Assembly: GCA_025362975.1 (NCBI GenBank)
Contig: JANYES010000003.1
Location: 62,001 to 126,000 of the forward strand
DNA: 64,000 nt
Source of the DNA: Alphaproteobacteria bacterium
GTDB lineage: Bacteria; Pseudomonadota; Alphaproteobacteria; Rickettsiales; SXRF01
Direction: 5' to 3'
Below, piece by piece: positions 1-9,870 of the stretch (its first letter is position 1; each line of letters opens with the position of its first letter). The notes beneath the pieces are model-generated. The model ran no database searches and was not told the DNA's origin. It worked only from the letters and a program-made list of their open reading frames with translations. Both the position numbers and the translations under genes were made by a program.

Positions 1-172
1 CAATGATTACAACGTTTCGTGTCAGGTATGATTTTTGAAAATTACAGCATAAAAATAGCATCAAATTATTTTTAAAAAAAATGTTTTAGTGACCTCTGTG
101 TGATATAAAAATCACTATGGCGAGCGCCTCCTTCATGCGATATATGACATTTATATGGTATTATTTGTAAGT

Positions 173-841
173 ATGAAACGCACACGACGAGACTTTATTC
201 GCACTGCCGTACTCGTTTCAATTTGCCTCACCGTAAGCGGTGTCATCGGCTCTAGCCCTTCGTTTGCTCGCACACTGTCTTACTTCAACATGGATGAAAA
301 ACGCTCGGAAAATATCACACCGTTCCCGAAATGGACGTCGATGCTCGACCGTTATGAAAAGCAGCAGAAGATTTCGGACTCAGAGTGCGGCAAAGTTTCC
401 TACTATCCGTGTTCCATCATGGAATGGCGCGAATTCATCGAGAAAACGCGTTCCCTCAGCTTTTCCGAGCAGCTCGACGCGGTCAATAAATGGGGAAACG
501 ACCATCCGTATGTGGAAGACCAGGTGAACTGGGGACTGGACGATTACTGGGAGACGCCTTACGAATTTATGGATATCAGCGGGGATTGCGAGGATTATGC
601 CATCGCCAAATACTTCACGTTGAAGGCGATGGGGATGCCGGTGGACCACCTCAGGGTCATTATTCTGCAGGATTTGAACCTTGGCGGCATCATCCATGCG
701 GTGCTGGGTGTGTATGACGATGGGGAAATTTACATCCTCGATAACCAAAGCGCGCAGGTGAAACCGGCGTTAAAGATTTATCACTACCGTCCTATTTTCG
801 GCATCAACGAAGATGCGTGGTGGGCGTATTACCCTAAATAG
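173..841 (+). CDS. Bacterial transglutaminase-like cysteine proteinase (BTLCP / LapG-like), probable Tat signal peptide
   Basis: ORF 155..841; the internal ATG at 173 gives MKRTRRDFIRTAVLVSICL (twin-arginine-like signal). Cys-His-Asp motif set GDCEDYA ... GGIIHAVLGVY ... YILDNQ is typical of the BTLCP family. Confidence 0.8.
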   Translation: MKRTRRDFIRTAVLVSICLTVSGVIGSSPSFARTLSYFNMDEKRSENITPFPKWTSMLDRYEKQQKISDSECGKVSYYPCSIMEWREFIEKTRSLSFSEQLDAVNKWGNDHPYVEDQVNWGLDDYWETPYEFMDISGDCEDYAIAKYFTLKAMGMPVDHLRVIILQDLNLGGIIHAVLGVYDDGEIYILDNQSAQVKPALKIYHYRPIFGINEDAWWAYYPK

Positions 842-921
842 TACATTATATTATCTCTATAATGTGGCGTGAGGGGCGGAATTTTGTTAAATAACAGGTC
901 ATCGAATCGGCCTTAAAAGAA

Positions 922-3090
922 GTGGAACGCGCTATGACGAACTCAAAAGACACCCTTACCATCGAGTCTGCGAATTTCGCGCCGAGGTTATACGGCATCG
1001 GCATTCTGGTCGTGGGCATTATCGCGGCGGGGATTTATTTCGTCGGGTGTTTCAACAATGCCGACCTGCAACGCGACATGCAAACGTGGCAGGAAAAACT
1101 CAATCTAGTCGCGGAAAGCCGCACGGCGCAAGTCACGGGTTGGGTCAGCGATAACTTTAAAGAGATGCGCGCGCTTGCGGATAATCCGTCGTTGCAGCTT
1201 TATATAACGGAATTGCAGATGGCGAAGGCCGCGGACGCAAAAGCGCCGAAGCCGCCGGAATCGTCGGGCGAAGTTTCGCAGAAAACATACCTGCGTAATT
1301 TGCTGCTGTTTACGGCGCAGCGCGCAGGGTTCTCGGTGCAGGCTCCGGCGACGGCGTCGATTCCTGCCAATATCGATAAGGGGAATAAAAGCGGGCTGGC
1401 GATCATCGACAATAATAATAACGTTGTCATCTCGACGGTGATTACGCCCGCGACGCGCGACATCATGCTTGATCATGTGAAGCAGTCGGCGGCTGGGCAG
1501 GAAGGGCTGATCGATATTCGCAAAAATAAAGACGGAGCTGCCTATATCGGTTTTGTTGTACCGGTGTTTTCACTTCAGGGAGACCGCACGGCCGCAAGCC
1601 AGATCGGCCGTCTGGTCGGGATACGCATGCTGGATAATACGTTCTTCAATTTGCTGAAACATCCCGGCGTCACTGAAAAAACGTTGGAAACGGTGCTGCT
1701 GCGCGCCAATGGCGACAAGGTGGAATATCTTTCGCCGTTGCAGGATGGAAGCATGCCGCTGGATAAAATCCTGCCGCTGGATGCGAATAAGCTCGATGCG
1801 GCGAAGCTCATGCAGTCGGATGGCAGTTTCGTTTCGGAGCTGAAAGATTATCGCGACAAGACTGTGCTGGCGACATCACGCCAGATCGCGGGCACGCCGT
1901 GGACATTGGAAGTGAAGATCGATCGCGGGGAAGCGATGGCGGCCAGCAATCAGCGCCGCACCAGCCTTGGCGCGTTCTTCTTTATGATTATCATGTTTAT
2001 TGTGCTGATGGTGGTGGCGGTGTGGTGGTGGGCGCATTCGAAACGCTCGCTGGCGCTTTCGAATTATTTCAAGAAGCTCGCGTCAAAATCGCAAGCGCAG
2101 GAGCAACTGCTTGGGCTCGTCGCCAATCATCAGCCGGAACCTATCTATATAGTAGACGGCAAGCACGCGGTGCAGTTTGCAAACGCGCGCGCGGCGAGCG
2201 ACGTCAACATGTCGGCGGAAAGCATCACCGGCAAATCGTTGCGCGATATTCGCGGGGCTGCACTGGCGGACCAGATTATTGAGCAGTGCGATCTGGTCAT
2301 GAAATCCGGGCAGGTGGCGTACCATGTCGAACGCGTGGAACAGAATGCGAAAGAAAAAGTGATTCGCAGCCTGTATGTGCCGCTGGACCATATTCCGCTC
2401 GTTACGCTGCCGGAAAAGACGCCGGGGGTTCTGATAGTTGAGCAGGATTTAAGCGAGATCGTGCATGAGCGCGAACAACGTTTGAGCACGCAGCGCCAGC
2501 TGATCGAAACGCTGGTGACGCTGGTCGATAAGCGCGATCCGTTCGCGGCGAATCATTCACAGCTGGTGTCGCAGGTGGCGTATGAAATCGCGGTGGAGAT
2601 GGAGCTGGATAACGTGACGGTCGATACTACGCGCATCGCGGGCACGCTGATGAACATCGGTAAGATCGTGGTGCCGACGGAGTTGCTGACGAAGACCGGT
2701 GCGCTGAGCCAGGAAGAAAAACGTGTGATTCATGACTCCATTACGGCGGCGGCGGATTTGCTGAAGGGTATCAGCTTCGATGGTCCGGTGGCCGAGACGC
2801 TGCGCCAATGGCAGGAGAAGTGGGATGGCACGGGGCCGCTGGGTCTGAAAGGCGAGGCAATTTTGGTGTCGGCGCGTATTATCGCTGTGGCGAACGCCTT
2901 TATCGGGATGATCAGCCCACGCTCGTGGCGCACGGCGATACCGATTGAATCGGCCAATAAATTCCTTTTAGAACAGGTGGATGTGCATTTCGACCGTCGC
3001 GTGGTGGTAGCCATGATCAACTTTGTGGAGAATCATAGCGGGCGGGCCTGGATTAATAAGATTCTTGAAGGGCATAAGGATCTTGCTTAA
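922..3090 (+). CDS. Membrane sensor: periplasmic Cache-like region, TM, PAS-like domain and C-terminal degenerate HD-GYP domain
   Basis: N-terminal TM (LYGIGILVVGIIAAGIYFVG), large extracytoplasmic region, second TM (FFFMIIMFIVLMVVAVWWW), PAS-like region (EPIYIVDGKHAVQFANARAA), then an HD-GYP scaffold (NHSQLVSQVAYEIA...GTLMNIGKIVVP...EKWDGTGPLGLKGEAILVSARIIAVANAF...FDRRVVVAM). Confidence 0.75.
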   Translation: MERAMTNSKDTLTIESANFAPRLYGIGILVVGIIAAGIYFVGCFNNADLQRDMQTWQEKLNLVAESRTAQVTGWVSDNFKEMRALADNPSLQLYITELQMAKAADAKAPKPPESSGEVSQKTYLRNLLLFTAQRAGFSVQAPATASIPANIDKGNKSGLAIIDNNNNVVISTVITPATRDIMLDHVKQSAAGQEGLIDIRKNKDGAAYIGFVVPVFSLQGDRTAASQIGRLVGIRMLDNTFFNLLKHPGVTEKTLETVLLRANGDKVEYLSPLQDGSMPLDKILPLDANKLDAAKLMQSDGSFVSELKDYRDKTVLATSRQIAGTPWTLEVKIDRGEAMAASNQRRTSLGAFFFMIIMFIVLMVVAVWWWAHSKRSLALSNYFKKLASKSQAQEQLLGLVANHQPEPIYIVDGKHAVQFANARAASDVNMSAESITGKSLRDIRGAALADQIIEQCDLVMKSGQVAYHVERVEQNAKEKVIRSLYVPLDHIPLVTLPEKTPGVLIVEQDLSEIVHEREQRLSTQRQLIETLVTLVDKRDPFAANHSQLVSQVAYEIAVEMELDNVTVDTTRIAGTLMNIGKIVVPTELLTKTGALSQEEKRVIHDSITAAADLLKGISFDGPVAETLRQWQEKWDGTGPLGLKGEAILVSARIIAVANAFIGMISPRSWRTAIPIESANKFLLEQVDVHFDRRVVVAMINFVENHSGRAWINKILEGHKDLA

Positions 3091-3169
3091 CCGGCGTTAA
3101 GGTTTGCCTTGCCCGCTTGGGGATTTTACCTTAAAAACTAGGCATTCCACAGCTGAGCGAAGGTGCACC

Positions 3170-3634
3170 ATGAAACTGGTAGATTTAGGCAACGGCACGG
3201 TGAATGCTGATAATATCACGTTCCTTGAACCGTATTCGGCGGAGGACGCCATCCCCGTTAAAACGCGCGTGCATTTTTCCAGCGCGAATCAGGAGCATGG
3301 GTTTTCGCGCGATCCGATGATTATTGAAAGCAGCGTGAAAGACATCGCAGACAAAATAAACGCGCCTACGAAATGGGATAAGCAGCCGCATTTGCTGCTG
3401 GCGGGTGACATCGCGTTTAATCCGGAGAAGGTGACGTATTTCGAAGAGATCGCAGGAAGTTCTGAGGACAAGCCGAAAACGCGGATTCATTTTACCGGGC
3501 CGCAGCTTGATACCGTGTACCGTGAAGATGTGCTGGTGTTGCCGGTATCGAAAGAGGATTTGCGCGAGCAGATCGAATTCTTCATGCGCGTCGGCGGGTA
3601 TATCGATAAGCTGCGTAACGAGCGCAACGCTTAG
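3170..3634 (+). CDS. Hypothetical protein with internal two-fold duplication
   Basis: Internal ATG at 3170 gives MKLVDLGNGTVNADNITFLEPY...; two gapless ~52-aa repeats with shared KTRxHF core. Confidence 0.7.
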   Translation: MKLVDLGNGTVNADNITFLEPYSAEDAIPVKTRVHFSSANQEHGFSRDPMIIESSVKDIADKINAPTKWDKQPHLLLAGDIAFNPEKVTYFEEIAGSSEDKPKTRIHFTGPQLDTVYREDVLVLPVSKEDLREQIEFFMRVGGYIDKLRNERNA

Positions 3635-5001
3635 CGCGGGCGCCAGATTTCAACTAGTTTTGTTTGTTCTGCTGAGTAGTAGCGCGCGTGGATTGCTGCG
3701 AGCATTTCGGGAGTCCAGCGTTCGCTGCGTAACGGCACTTCGCCCATTAAAATCATTTGGAATTTTGCGCTTTTAATGTCGTGGATGAAATCGTCCTGCG
3801 ACCACAGGTTTTTGCGGCTGAGCTGCGTCATTTCGAACGGCTCCAGGTAGATGGGTTTTCCTGCGAGGATTAGCATTCCCATGTAATCGTCGGCCAGTAC
3901 GATGCCGGGTTCGTCTTCTATACTGCGCTGCAAAGCGAGCATGGCGGATTCATTGCTGCGCAGGAAATGATGGTAGGGCGAAGTGATTAGGAAATAGCTG
4001 TAGAGGGCGAGTTGTGCGAGGGTGATGGAGCTGCCGAGCGCGGGGCGGTGGGTGAAGACGATGCCGGTGAGCAGCGCGAGGGCGATTTGGAACTCAGCGA
4101 AATAACCATAATTCGCGCCGATTTTTCCGGCTGCACTCGCAGCGATGCAGGCGAACATAAGATAAAGGGTGCAGAAGCGTTTGCTGTCGCGCGGCAGGCC
4201 GGATTGCCAGAGCTTGGGGATGGTAAGCGTAGCGATGGCGGATTGCATGTAGGCGATTTTGAAATAATCCAGCGCGCGTAAGGGAGAGTAGTCGAGGAGG
4301 TTGGCGGTGATGATGTTGAAGAGGTAGCCGCCGTGGGTGAGGTGCTGCATGAGCAATAAGATTAACGCGGCGAAGAAGGCAAGGGCAGCAGCTTGGCCGA
4401 TGGCTTGTTTAGGTTTGCGTTTCAGCAGGTGGAAACAGAACAATGTGGCGGGTGCGGTGATGGCGTAGGTGAGCTTGGTGTGGATGGCTAGCGCGAGTAG
4501 CAGGGCGCTTAGGATGCTGCGTTTTGGGGTAGTGGCGGTGAGGCCGGTGTAGAGGCCCGCGAGGCTTAGGGCGAGGGCGAGCGGGTCGACGCGGTAGAGG
4601 GGCATGCCAGCGCTGACGAGCGGGGCGGAGAAGGTGAGGATGGTCGTGATGATTCGGGCCTGTTTGCTGCCGGTCAGGAAATGGGCGATGCACCCTGCGA
4701 AGAAGGCGGAGGCGAGTGTGCTGAGCGTGCTGATTAAGCGGCCAGTGAACAGGCCGGGGAAGGGGTATTGCAGCGCATAGTAAAGCGGGCCGTAATTGTT
4801 GATGGTGTAGGGAGCGCTGGTGATCTCGGGCGGGTAGATGTTGTGGCCTTGGGCGAGACGCAGGGATTGGTCGAGGACGGGGCCTTCGCTGTAATAGACG
4901 CTGATGGGCGAGCTTAGGTCTGTAGCGTAGTTATAGCTTAGCAGCAGTAAGGTTGCGGCGAGCAGGGGCAGTAAGAACCGGTCAGAAAGACGCAGGCTCA
5001 C
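3631..5001 (-). CDS. Multi-TM GT-C / ArnT-like glycosyltransferase family membrane protein
   Basis: Long hydrophobic ORF; N-terminal YSEGPVLDQSLRLAQGHNIYPP...NNYGPLYYALQYP resembles GT39/GT-C mannosyltransferases. GTG start at 5001 overlaps the parC TGA stop. Confidence 0.65.
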   Translation of the reverse strand: MSLRLSDRFLLPLLAATLLLLSYNYATDLSSPISVYYSEGPVLDQSLRLAQGHNIYPPEITSAPYTINNYGPLYYALQYPFPGLFTGRLISTLSTLASAFFAGCIAHFLTGSKQARIITTILTFSAPLVSAGMPLYRVDPLALALSLAGLYTGLTATTPKRSILSALLLALAIHTKLTYAITAPATLFCFHLLKRKPKQAIGQAAALAFFAALILLLMQHLTHGGYLFNIITANLLDYSPLRALDYFKIAYMQSAIATLTIPKLWQSGLPRDSKRFCTLYLMFACIAASAAGKIGANYGYFAEFQIALALLTGIVFTHRPALGSSITLAQLALYSYFLITSPYHHFLRSNESAMLALQRSIEDEPGIVLADDYMGMLILAGKPIYLEPFEMTQLSRKNLWSQDDFIHDIKSAKFQMILMGEVPLRSERWTPEMLAAIHARYYSAEQTKLVEIWRPR

Positions 5002-7226
5002 GAAAACGTATTCGTCCTGGGGAAGCCGACCGGGGGCAGGCGTCCGGCATCGGCGCGGTTGCCGACCCACTGTTTCAGATCGGTTTCGACGCGGGTTTTG
5101 CCGCCCAAAGCCCAGCTCAGGCCATCCTTCAGGGTGAAGGTTTTGATGTCCGAGAGGCCACCGTCTTTGTATTTTTGCAGCGTGACGCCCTGACCTTTTT
5201 TCATCGGCGGGATTTGCGACTGCGGGAAGATGAGCAGCTTGCGGTTATCGCCTATGATGGCGACGTGGTCGCCTTCTACGGGAACGCAGGCGACGGCGCG
5301 GGCACCTTCAGTCGGGTTCAGGATTTGCTTGCCGCTGCGAGTTTGCGCCATCACTTCGCTGGCTTCGACGATGAAGCCTTTACCGTTGGAGGAGGCAACG
5401 AGCCAGTTGGTTTTTTCGTCGTAGGTGGTGATGCTGACGATGTCGGCGTCGTTGTCGAGGTCGATCATCAGGCGCACCGGCTCGCCCTGACCTTTGCCGC
5501 GCGGAATCTTATCGGCCTGTATGGTGTAGAAACGGCCGTCCGATGCGAACAGGAGAATTTTGTCGGTGGTGAAGGCATGGAACTGAAATTTCTCCTCGTC
5601 GCCCTCTTTGTATTTGATGTCGGACGTGTCGACGACATGGCCTTTGACGGCGCGAATCCAACCCATTTTCGAGCACAAGACGGTGATCGGCTCTTTTTCG
5701 ATAAAGGCTTCGATGTCGATGACGGTGCCGGCAAGGGGGGCGTCGGCGAAGATGGTGCGGCGTTTGCCGAGCGCGGTTTTGCCGCCGAAACGGGTTTTGA
5801 TATCGGTGATTTCGTCTGAGATGCGCAACCAGAGTTTTTCCGGTGATTTGAGCAGCGCTATAAGTTCTTTTTGCTCTTTGATGAGCGCGTCGTGCTCACC
5901 GCGGATTTCGAATTCTTCGAGTTTGCGCAAACTGCGCAGGCGCATGTTGAGGATGGACTCGACCTGAATGTCGGTAAGATTCCATTTTTTCATCATGATG
6001 GGTTTCGGTTCGTCCTCTTCGCGGATGATGCGGATGACTTCGTCGAGGTTCAGGTATGCGATCAGCAAGCCGCCGAGGACTTCGAGGCGGTGGGCGATTT
6101 TGGCGAGGCGATAATTGGTGCGGCGCACGAGCACGTCGAGGCGGTGGTCAAGGAAGGCGAGCAGGATTTCCTTGAGGTTCATCACGCGCGGGGTGCCGGA
6201 GGCGTCGAGAACGTTCAGGTTCATGTTGAAGCGAGTTTCAAGGTCGGTGACTTTGAACAGCGATTCCATGAGGGTGTCGGGGTCGACGGAGCGGTTTTTT
6301 GGCTCTAAGACGACGCGGATTTCTTCGGCAGATTCGTCGCGGATGTTGCCCAGCAGGACGAGTTTCTTTTCCTTGAAAAGGTCGGCGATTTTTTCGATGA
6401 GGCGGGATTTCTGGACCTGATACGGGATTTCGGTAATCACGATCTGGTACATGCCGTGGCTGAGTTCTTCTTTTTCCCATTTGGCGCGGATGCGGATAGA
6501 GCCTCGGCCGGTTTCATAGGCCTGCATGATGTTGGCTTCTGGCTCGACGATCAGCCCGCCTGTGGGGAAGTCCGGGCCGGGAATGCGTTTGACGAGTTTT
6601 TCAACGGCGCAGTCGGGATGCTGGATCAAGTAGTGCAGCGCGTCGCAGATTTCGCCGACATTGTGCGGGGGGATGGAAGTGGCCATGCCTACCGCGATGC
6701 CTTCGGAACCGTTGGCGAGCAGGTTCGGGAAAGCGGATGGGAGGACGACGGGTTCTTCATCGAGCCCGTCATAGGTGGGGCGGAAACCGACCGTGTCTTC
6801 GTCGATGCCGTCGAGGAGCGTCATGGCGATGTCGGTGAGGCGGGCTTCGGTGTATCGCATGGCGGCGGCGTTGTCGCCATCGACGGAGCCGAAATTGCCT
6901 TGGCCGTCAACCAGCGTGTAACGCACCGCGAAGACTTGCGCGAGGCGCACCATCGCTTCGTAAATCGATGCGTCGCCATGCGGATGGAATTTACCCATAA
7001 CGTCACCGACGACGCGGGCGCATTTTTTATAGCCGGATTTGGGATCGAGCTTGAGTTGCAGCATGGCAAACAGCAGGCGGCGATGCACTGGCTTTAAGCC
7101 GTCGCGCACGTCGGGCAGCGAACGCGAGGTGATGGTGCTGAGCGCGTAAGCTAAGTATTTTTCTTCGAGCGTGGTGCGGAAGGAGACGAGGTTGATTGTG
7201 TCTTCTTTTTTAGGCTTCAGCGCCAT
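4998..7226 (-). CDS. parC: DNA topoisomerase IV subunit A
   Basis: [55 protein letters not shown]; full-length GyrA/ParC family, 742 aa. Confidence 0.95.
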   Translation of the reverse strand: MALKPKKEDTINLVSFRTTLEEKYLAYALSTITSRSLPDVRDGLKPVHRRLLFAMLQLKLDPKSGYKKCARVVGDVMGKFHPHGDASIYEAMVRLAQVFAVRYTLVDGQGNFGSVDGDNAAAMRYTEARLTDIAMTLLDGIDEDTVGFRPTYDGLDEEPVVLPSAFPNLLANGSEGIAVGMATSIPPHNVGEICDALHYLIQHPDCAVEKLVKRIPGPDFPTGGLIVEPEANIMQAYETGRGSIRIRAKWEKEELSHGMYQIVITEIPYQVQKSRLIEKIADLFKEKKLVLLGNIRDESAEEIRVVLEPKNRSVDPDTLMESLFKVTDLETRFNMNLNVLDASGTPRVMNLKEILLAFLDHRLDVLVRRTNYRLAKIAHRLEVLGGLLIAYLNLDEVIRIIREEDEPKPIMMKKWNLTDIQVESILNMRLRSLRKLEEFEIRGEHDALIKEQKELIALLKSPEKLWLRISDEITDIKTRFGGKTALGKRRTIFADAPLAGTVIDIEAFIEKEPITVLCSKMGWIRAVKGHVVDTSDIKYKEGDEEKFQFHAFTTDKILLFASDGRFYTIQADKIPRGKGQGEPVRLMIDLDNDADIVSITTYDEKTNWLVASSNGKGFIVEASEVMAQTRSGKQILNPTEGARAVACVPVEGDHVAIIGDNRKLLIFPQSQIPPMKKGQGVTLQKYKDGGLSDIKTFTLKDGLSWALGGKTRVETDLKQWVGNRADAGRLPPVGFPRTNTFS

Positions 7227-7953
7227 ACGGTTCTTTCATCATATCTAGCAAACGCTGCCGTACGGGCGGCAGTTTGCGATTATGGGGGGTGAATAATCCA
7301 AGTTCGAGAAAATAGCCTGTTAAATGCAATCCATCAAGGATTTCCGAGGGCGCGACACGATTATTTTTATAAATGCCCAGCAAAAACGGGGGCAGCGGCA
7401 GCAGCTTGTCGCGGTAGGGCTCGCCAGCTTCGGCGGATACGGCGCGGGCGGATTTGGGGGAGACGTAGGTGAGGTTCCGGGTAGTGCCGGTAGCGGCGCA
7501 AGCCGATAGATCGAGGCCGAAACCGCATTCGGCGAGGATGTTCATTTCAAGCCAGACATAGCTTTCGTACCATGTTTCGGTGTTTTTGAGTGAGGAGAGA
7601 AATTCTTGAAAACATTGATATAAATGCGGGTAGGTGTGGCGTTCGGGCAGGGCGGAATCGATGAGCGTACAGGCGCTGGAAAGGCCGGTCAGCCGATCGT
7701 ATTCGGCCATGAGCATGGCGGTGTTGGCTTCGATGAGTTCGCATTTAAAGGCACCCAATTGCTCGGACAGGCGGGCGTTCCATGTGGCGCTTACGCGGTT
7801 GCCGGGCAGGAGAATGCCGCGATTGGCTTTGGAATGCACCCCTCGCGCCACGCCGCCATACACCCCGTGGTTTTCGGAGAATATTCGGATGACGGCGCTG
7901 TTTTCGCCGTATTTACGGACGGATAAAATGATTCCGCTATCGGTCCATTGCAT
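7210..7953 (-). CDS. recO: DNA repair protein RecO
   Basis: MQWTDSGIILSVRKYGENSAVIRIFSENHGVYGGVARG...; overlaps the parC start by 17 nt. Confidence 0.9.
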   Translation of the reverse strand: MQWTDSGIILSVRKYGENSAVIRIFSENHGVYGGVARGVHSKANRGILLPGNRVSATWNARLSEQLGAFKCELIEANTAMLMAEYDRLTGLSSACTLIDSALPERHTYPHLYQCFQEFLSSLKNTETWYESYVWLEMNILAECGFGLDLSACAATGTTRNLTYVSPKSARAVSAEAGEPYRDKLLPLPPFLLGIYKNNRVAPSEILDGLHLTGYFLELGLFTPHNRKLPPVRQRLLDMMKEPYGAEA

Positions 7954-8142
7954 GTTTTATCTTAAATGATTTAAGGAATATTATAAGGACGGGAGATGGA
8001 TTGGCAAGTCTTGTGCCTTAGGAACCTAGCCATCAGAGCTTCACGAGACTGTTGCAAACATAATACCTTGTAAAATTGAATTGATTCGTTTGCCATTATA
8101 AAAAATGTGCCGAGAATCCTGCTTTTATGGCCGAATTACATT

Positions 8143-8398
8143 ATGCACATTACGCTTACCACAGAGTCGATCGATTGGCTGAGGGAAAACCATATATTTC
8201 TTGATTGTTTCGAACATCATGAGAGTCTGCGCGTTGGCAAAACGTTATGGTTTGAAGGCAATCCGGCGGTTGGTCATAGGCTGGTATTGTTCTTTGGCAT
8301 GGGGGAAGCAGGTTCCCCATCCGCATCATCCGATGGAAAGTATTTTTACGTCTAACTTTACTTACACTACGGACACATTGTTGCTTTCTGGCATGTAA
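8143..8398 (+). pseudogene. Remnant of a hexapeptide-repeat (CatB/Vat-type) O-acetyltransferase
   Basis: Two overlapping frames: MHITLTTESIDWLRENHIFLDCFEHHESLRVGKTLWFEGN (frame 1), then RLVIGWYCSLAWGKQVPHPHHPMESIFTSNFTYT (shifted frame). The latter resembles the VGxYCSIA...HP core of LbH acyltransferases. Confidence 0.5.
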
Positions 8399-8837
8399 TC
8401 GCTGCATAACTATTCAGCTGCGGGTCGAGATTGTTATAGCCATGCTGCATCTCTTCCTACCACGCTCCGTGTACATAGTATCACACGCGCGCCTGCTTCC
8501 TGACGTTGCCGGACGATCTGGCGCAACCCGGCTTTGTAATCGATTTTAGAGGTGCCCAGTGCGGGGTTCAGCTCGCCATGCCATACGTCATTAATACCGA
8601 TATAAATGACAATAATCTTAGGGTAGTGGCTAAGCACATCCTGCATTAGCCGCTCTTGCAAATCAGGTGCTTTATTAGCGCTGATGCCTGCGTCAATGAG
8701 GGCGATATTCTTGTATTTACTTTCCAGAGCGCGGCGGATTACCGTGATATAGCCATCGGCTCGGTTGCGAATTGGGTGATCGAATCGCCGAAAAAGACGA
8801 TGCGATCACCTTCTTTAAGTGTCTGGGGATGTTTCAC
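8367..8837 (-). pseudogene. SGNH/GDSL hydrolase pseudogene with two frameshifts
   Basis: Segments in three frame steps: VKHPQTLKEGDRIVFFGDSITQFATEP | DGYITVIRRALESKYKNIALIDAGISANKAPDLQERLMQDVLSHYPKIIVIYIGINDVWH...GARVILCTRSVVG | EMQHGYNNLDPQLNSYAAIT. GDS and GIND motifs are recognisable. Confidence 0.75.
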
Positions 8838-8840
8838 TGG

Positions 8841-9296
8841 TTATGCCGCTATTGTTGTACACATTTTGATATGGGGGATGCCGCACCAGTCGTAGATGTC
8901 GGAGTCTTGCGCGAAGCCCAGTGATTCGTAGAATTTTTTTAAATGATGCTGGGCTTCGATGCGGATGGCGGTGGTGTGGAAACGGGTTTTGATTTCGTGC
9001 TTGCCGGTTTCGACGAGCTGGTGGCCGAGGCGTTGGCCGCGATAGTTCGGGGCGATGACGATCCGGCCAATCGAGGCTTCGTCGAACTTGATGCCGGAAG
9101 CAAAAATGCGCGCGTAGCCGATGAGGGTTTCGCCTTCGGTGAGGCGGATGTGAAGGGCTTGAGGGTCTAGGCCGTCGGGGTCTTGATACATGGAGGTTTG
9201 TTCGACGATGAAGACTTCCTTACGCAGCGCTAGGATATCGTAGAGCTCCTGCGGGGTGAGGTCGTCGAAGCGGGCGATGGTGGTGGTGTAGGGCAT
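8841..9296 (-). CDS. GNAT family N-acetyltransferase (ElaA-like)
   Basis: LRKEVFIVEQTSMYQDPDGLDPQALHI...GRIVIAPNYRGQRLGHQLVE; ElaA/GNAT signature. Confidence 0.85.
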   Translation of the reverse strand: MPYTTTIARFDDLTPQELYDILALRKEVFIVEQTSMYQDPDGLDPQALHIRLTEGETLIGYARIFASGIKFDEASIGRIVIAPNYRGQRLGHQLVETGKHEIKTRFHTTAIRIEAQHHLKKFYESLGFAQDSDIYDWCGIPHIKMCTTIAA

Positions 9297-9330
9297 GGGC
9301 GGAATTTAGCAGGTTTGCACTTTGGCGCAA

Positions 9331-9867
9331 TCACCACGCGTTGGGGTCTTTGGGAGGTTTGGGTTTTTCCTGCGCTTGCACGGGTTCGGCTTTTGGTACG
9401 GCGGGGATGGGTTTGACGATGGGTTTGGCGATAGGTTTTCCAATCGGCGCTTCATCGGGTTTACGGCGGCCCAGGCTGTGGCCAAGAATGGCGATTTCGA
9501 TGGCGTCGTTGCATTTTTCTACCATGTCCATCGGCGAGGCGATGCCGGGGAATTTAACGCGTATGCCGTTGCTGGTGGACACGGTGATGGTGCCGTAATT
9601 GAACAGTTTGCCGAAGAGGCTGCGCGAGGTTTTCACCATTTCGATATTTTTGTGCTGCGCTTCGATGGTGCGACGGCGCAGCAGGCCGATGCTGCCAAGA
9701 AGGCGTTTGTTGGTAAGCGCCAGTTCGGTGGTGGCGAGGCGGGAAATGCCTAAAGGCGACGTTAAAGTCGCGAGCATGAATAATGCGGTGATGTAGGCGG
9801 AGGCGTGAATGCGCGAGCGGTGAATAATCACTTCATCCGAGTCGCGATTGTTGTCGATGTAGGAAAT
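9331..9867 (-). CDS. Bacterial PH-domain (bPH2/YdbT-like) protein with proline-rich tail
   Basis: ATTELALTNKRLLGSIGLLRRRTIEAQHKNIEMVKTSRSLFGKLFNYGTITVSTSNG is PH-domain-like. Homology-like sequence ISYIDNNRDSDE continues upstream of the predicted GTG to an ATT codon at 9867. Confidence 0.6.
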   Translation of the reverse strand: MSYIDNNRDSDEVIIHRSRIHASAYITALFMLATLTSPLGISRLATTELALTNKRLLGSIGLLRRRTIEAQHKNIEMVKTSRSLFGKLFNYGTITVSTSNGIRVKFPGIASPMDMVEKCNDAIEIAILGHSLGRRKPDEAPIGKPIAKPIVKPIPAVPKAEPVQAQEKPKPPKDPNAW

Positions 9868-9870
9868 AGT

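Noticed and set aside
4953-7097. Several long plus-strand ORFs antisense to parC (e.g. 4953..5819, 6456..7097)
   Set aside because: Low-complexity shadow ORFs (Gly/Val/Asp/Phe-rich) caused by codon bias of the real minus-strand gene; same pattern opposite recO, mtaB, dapF, parE, mfd, leuC and trmD.
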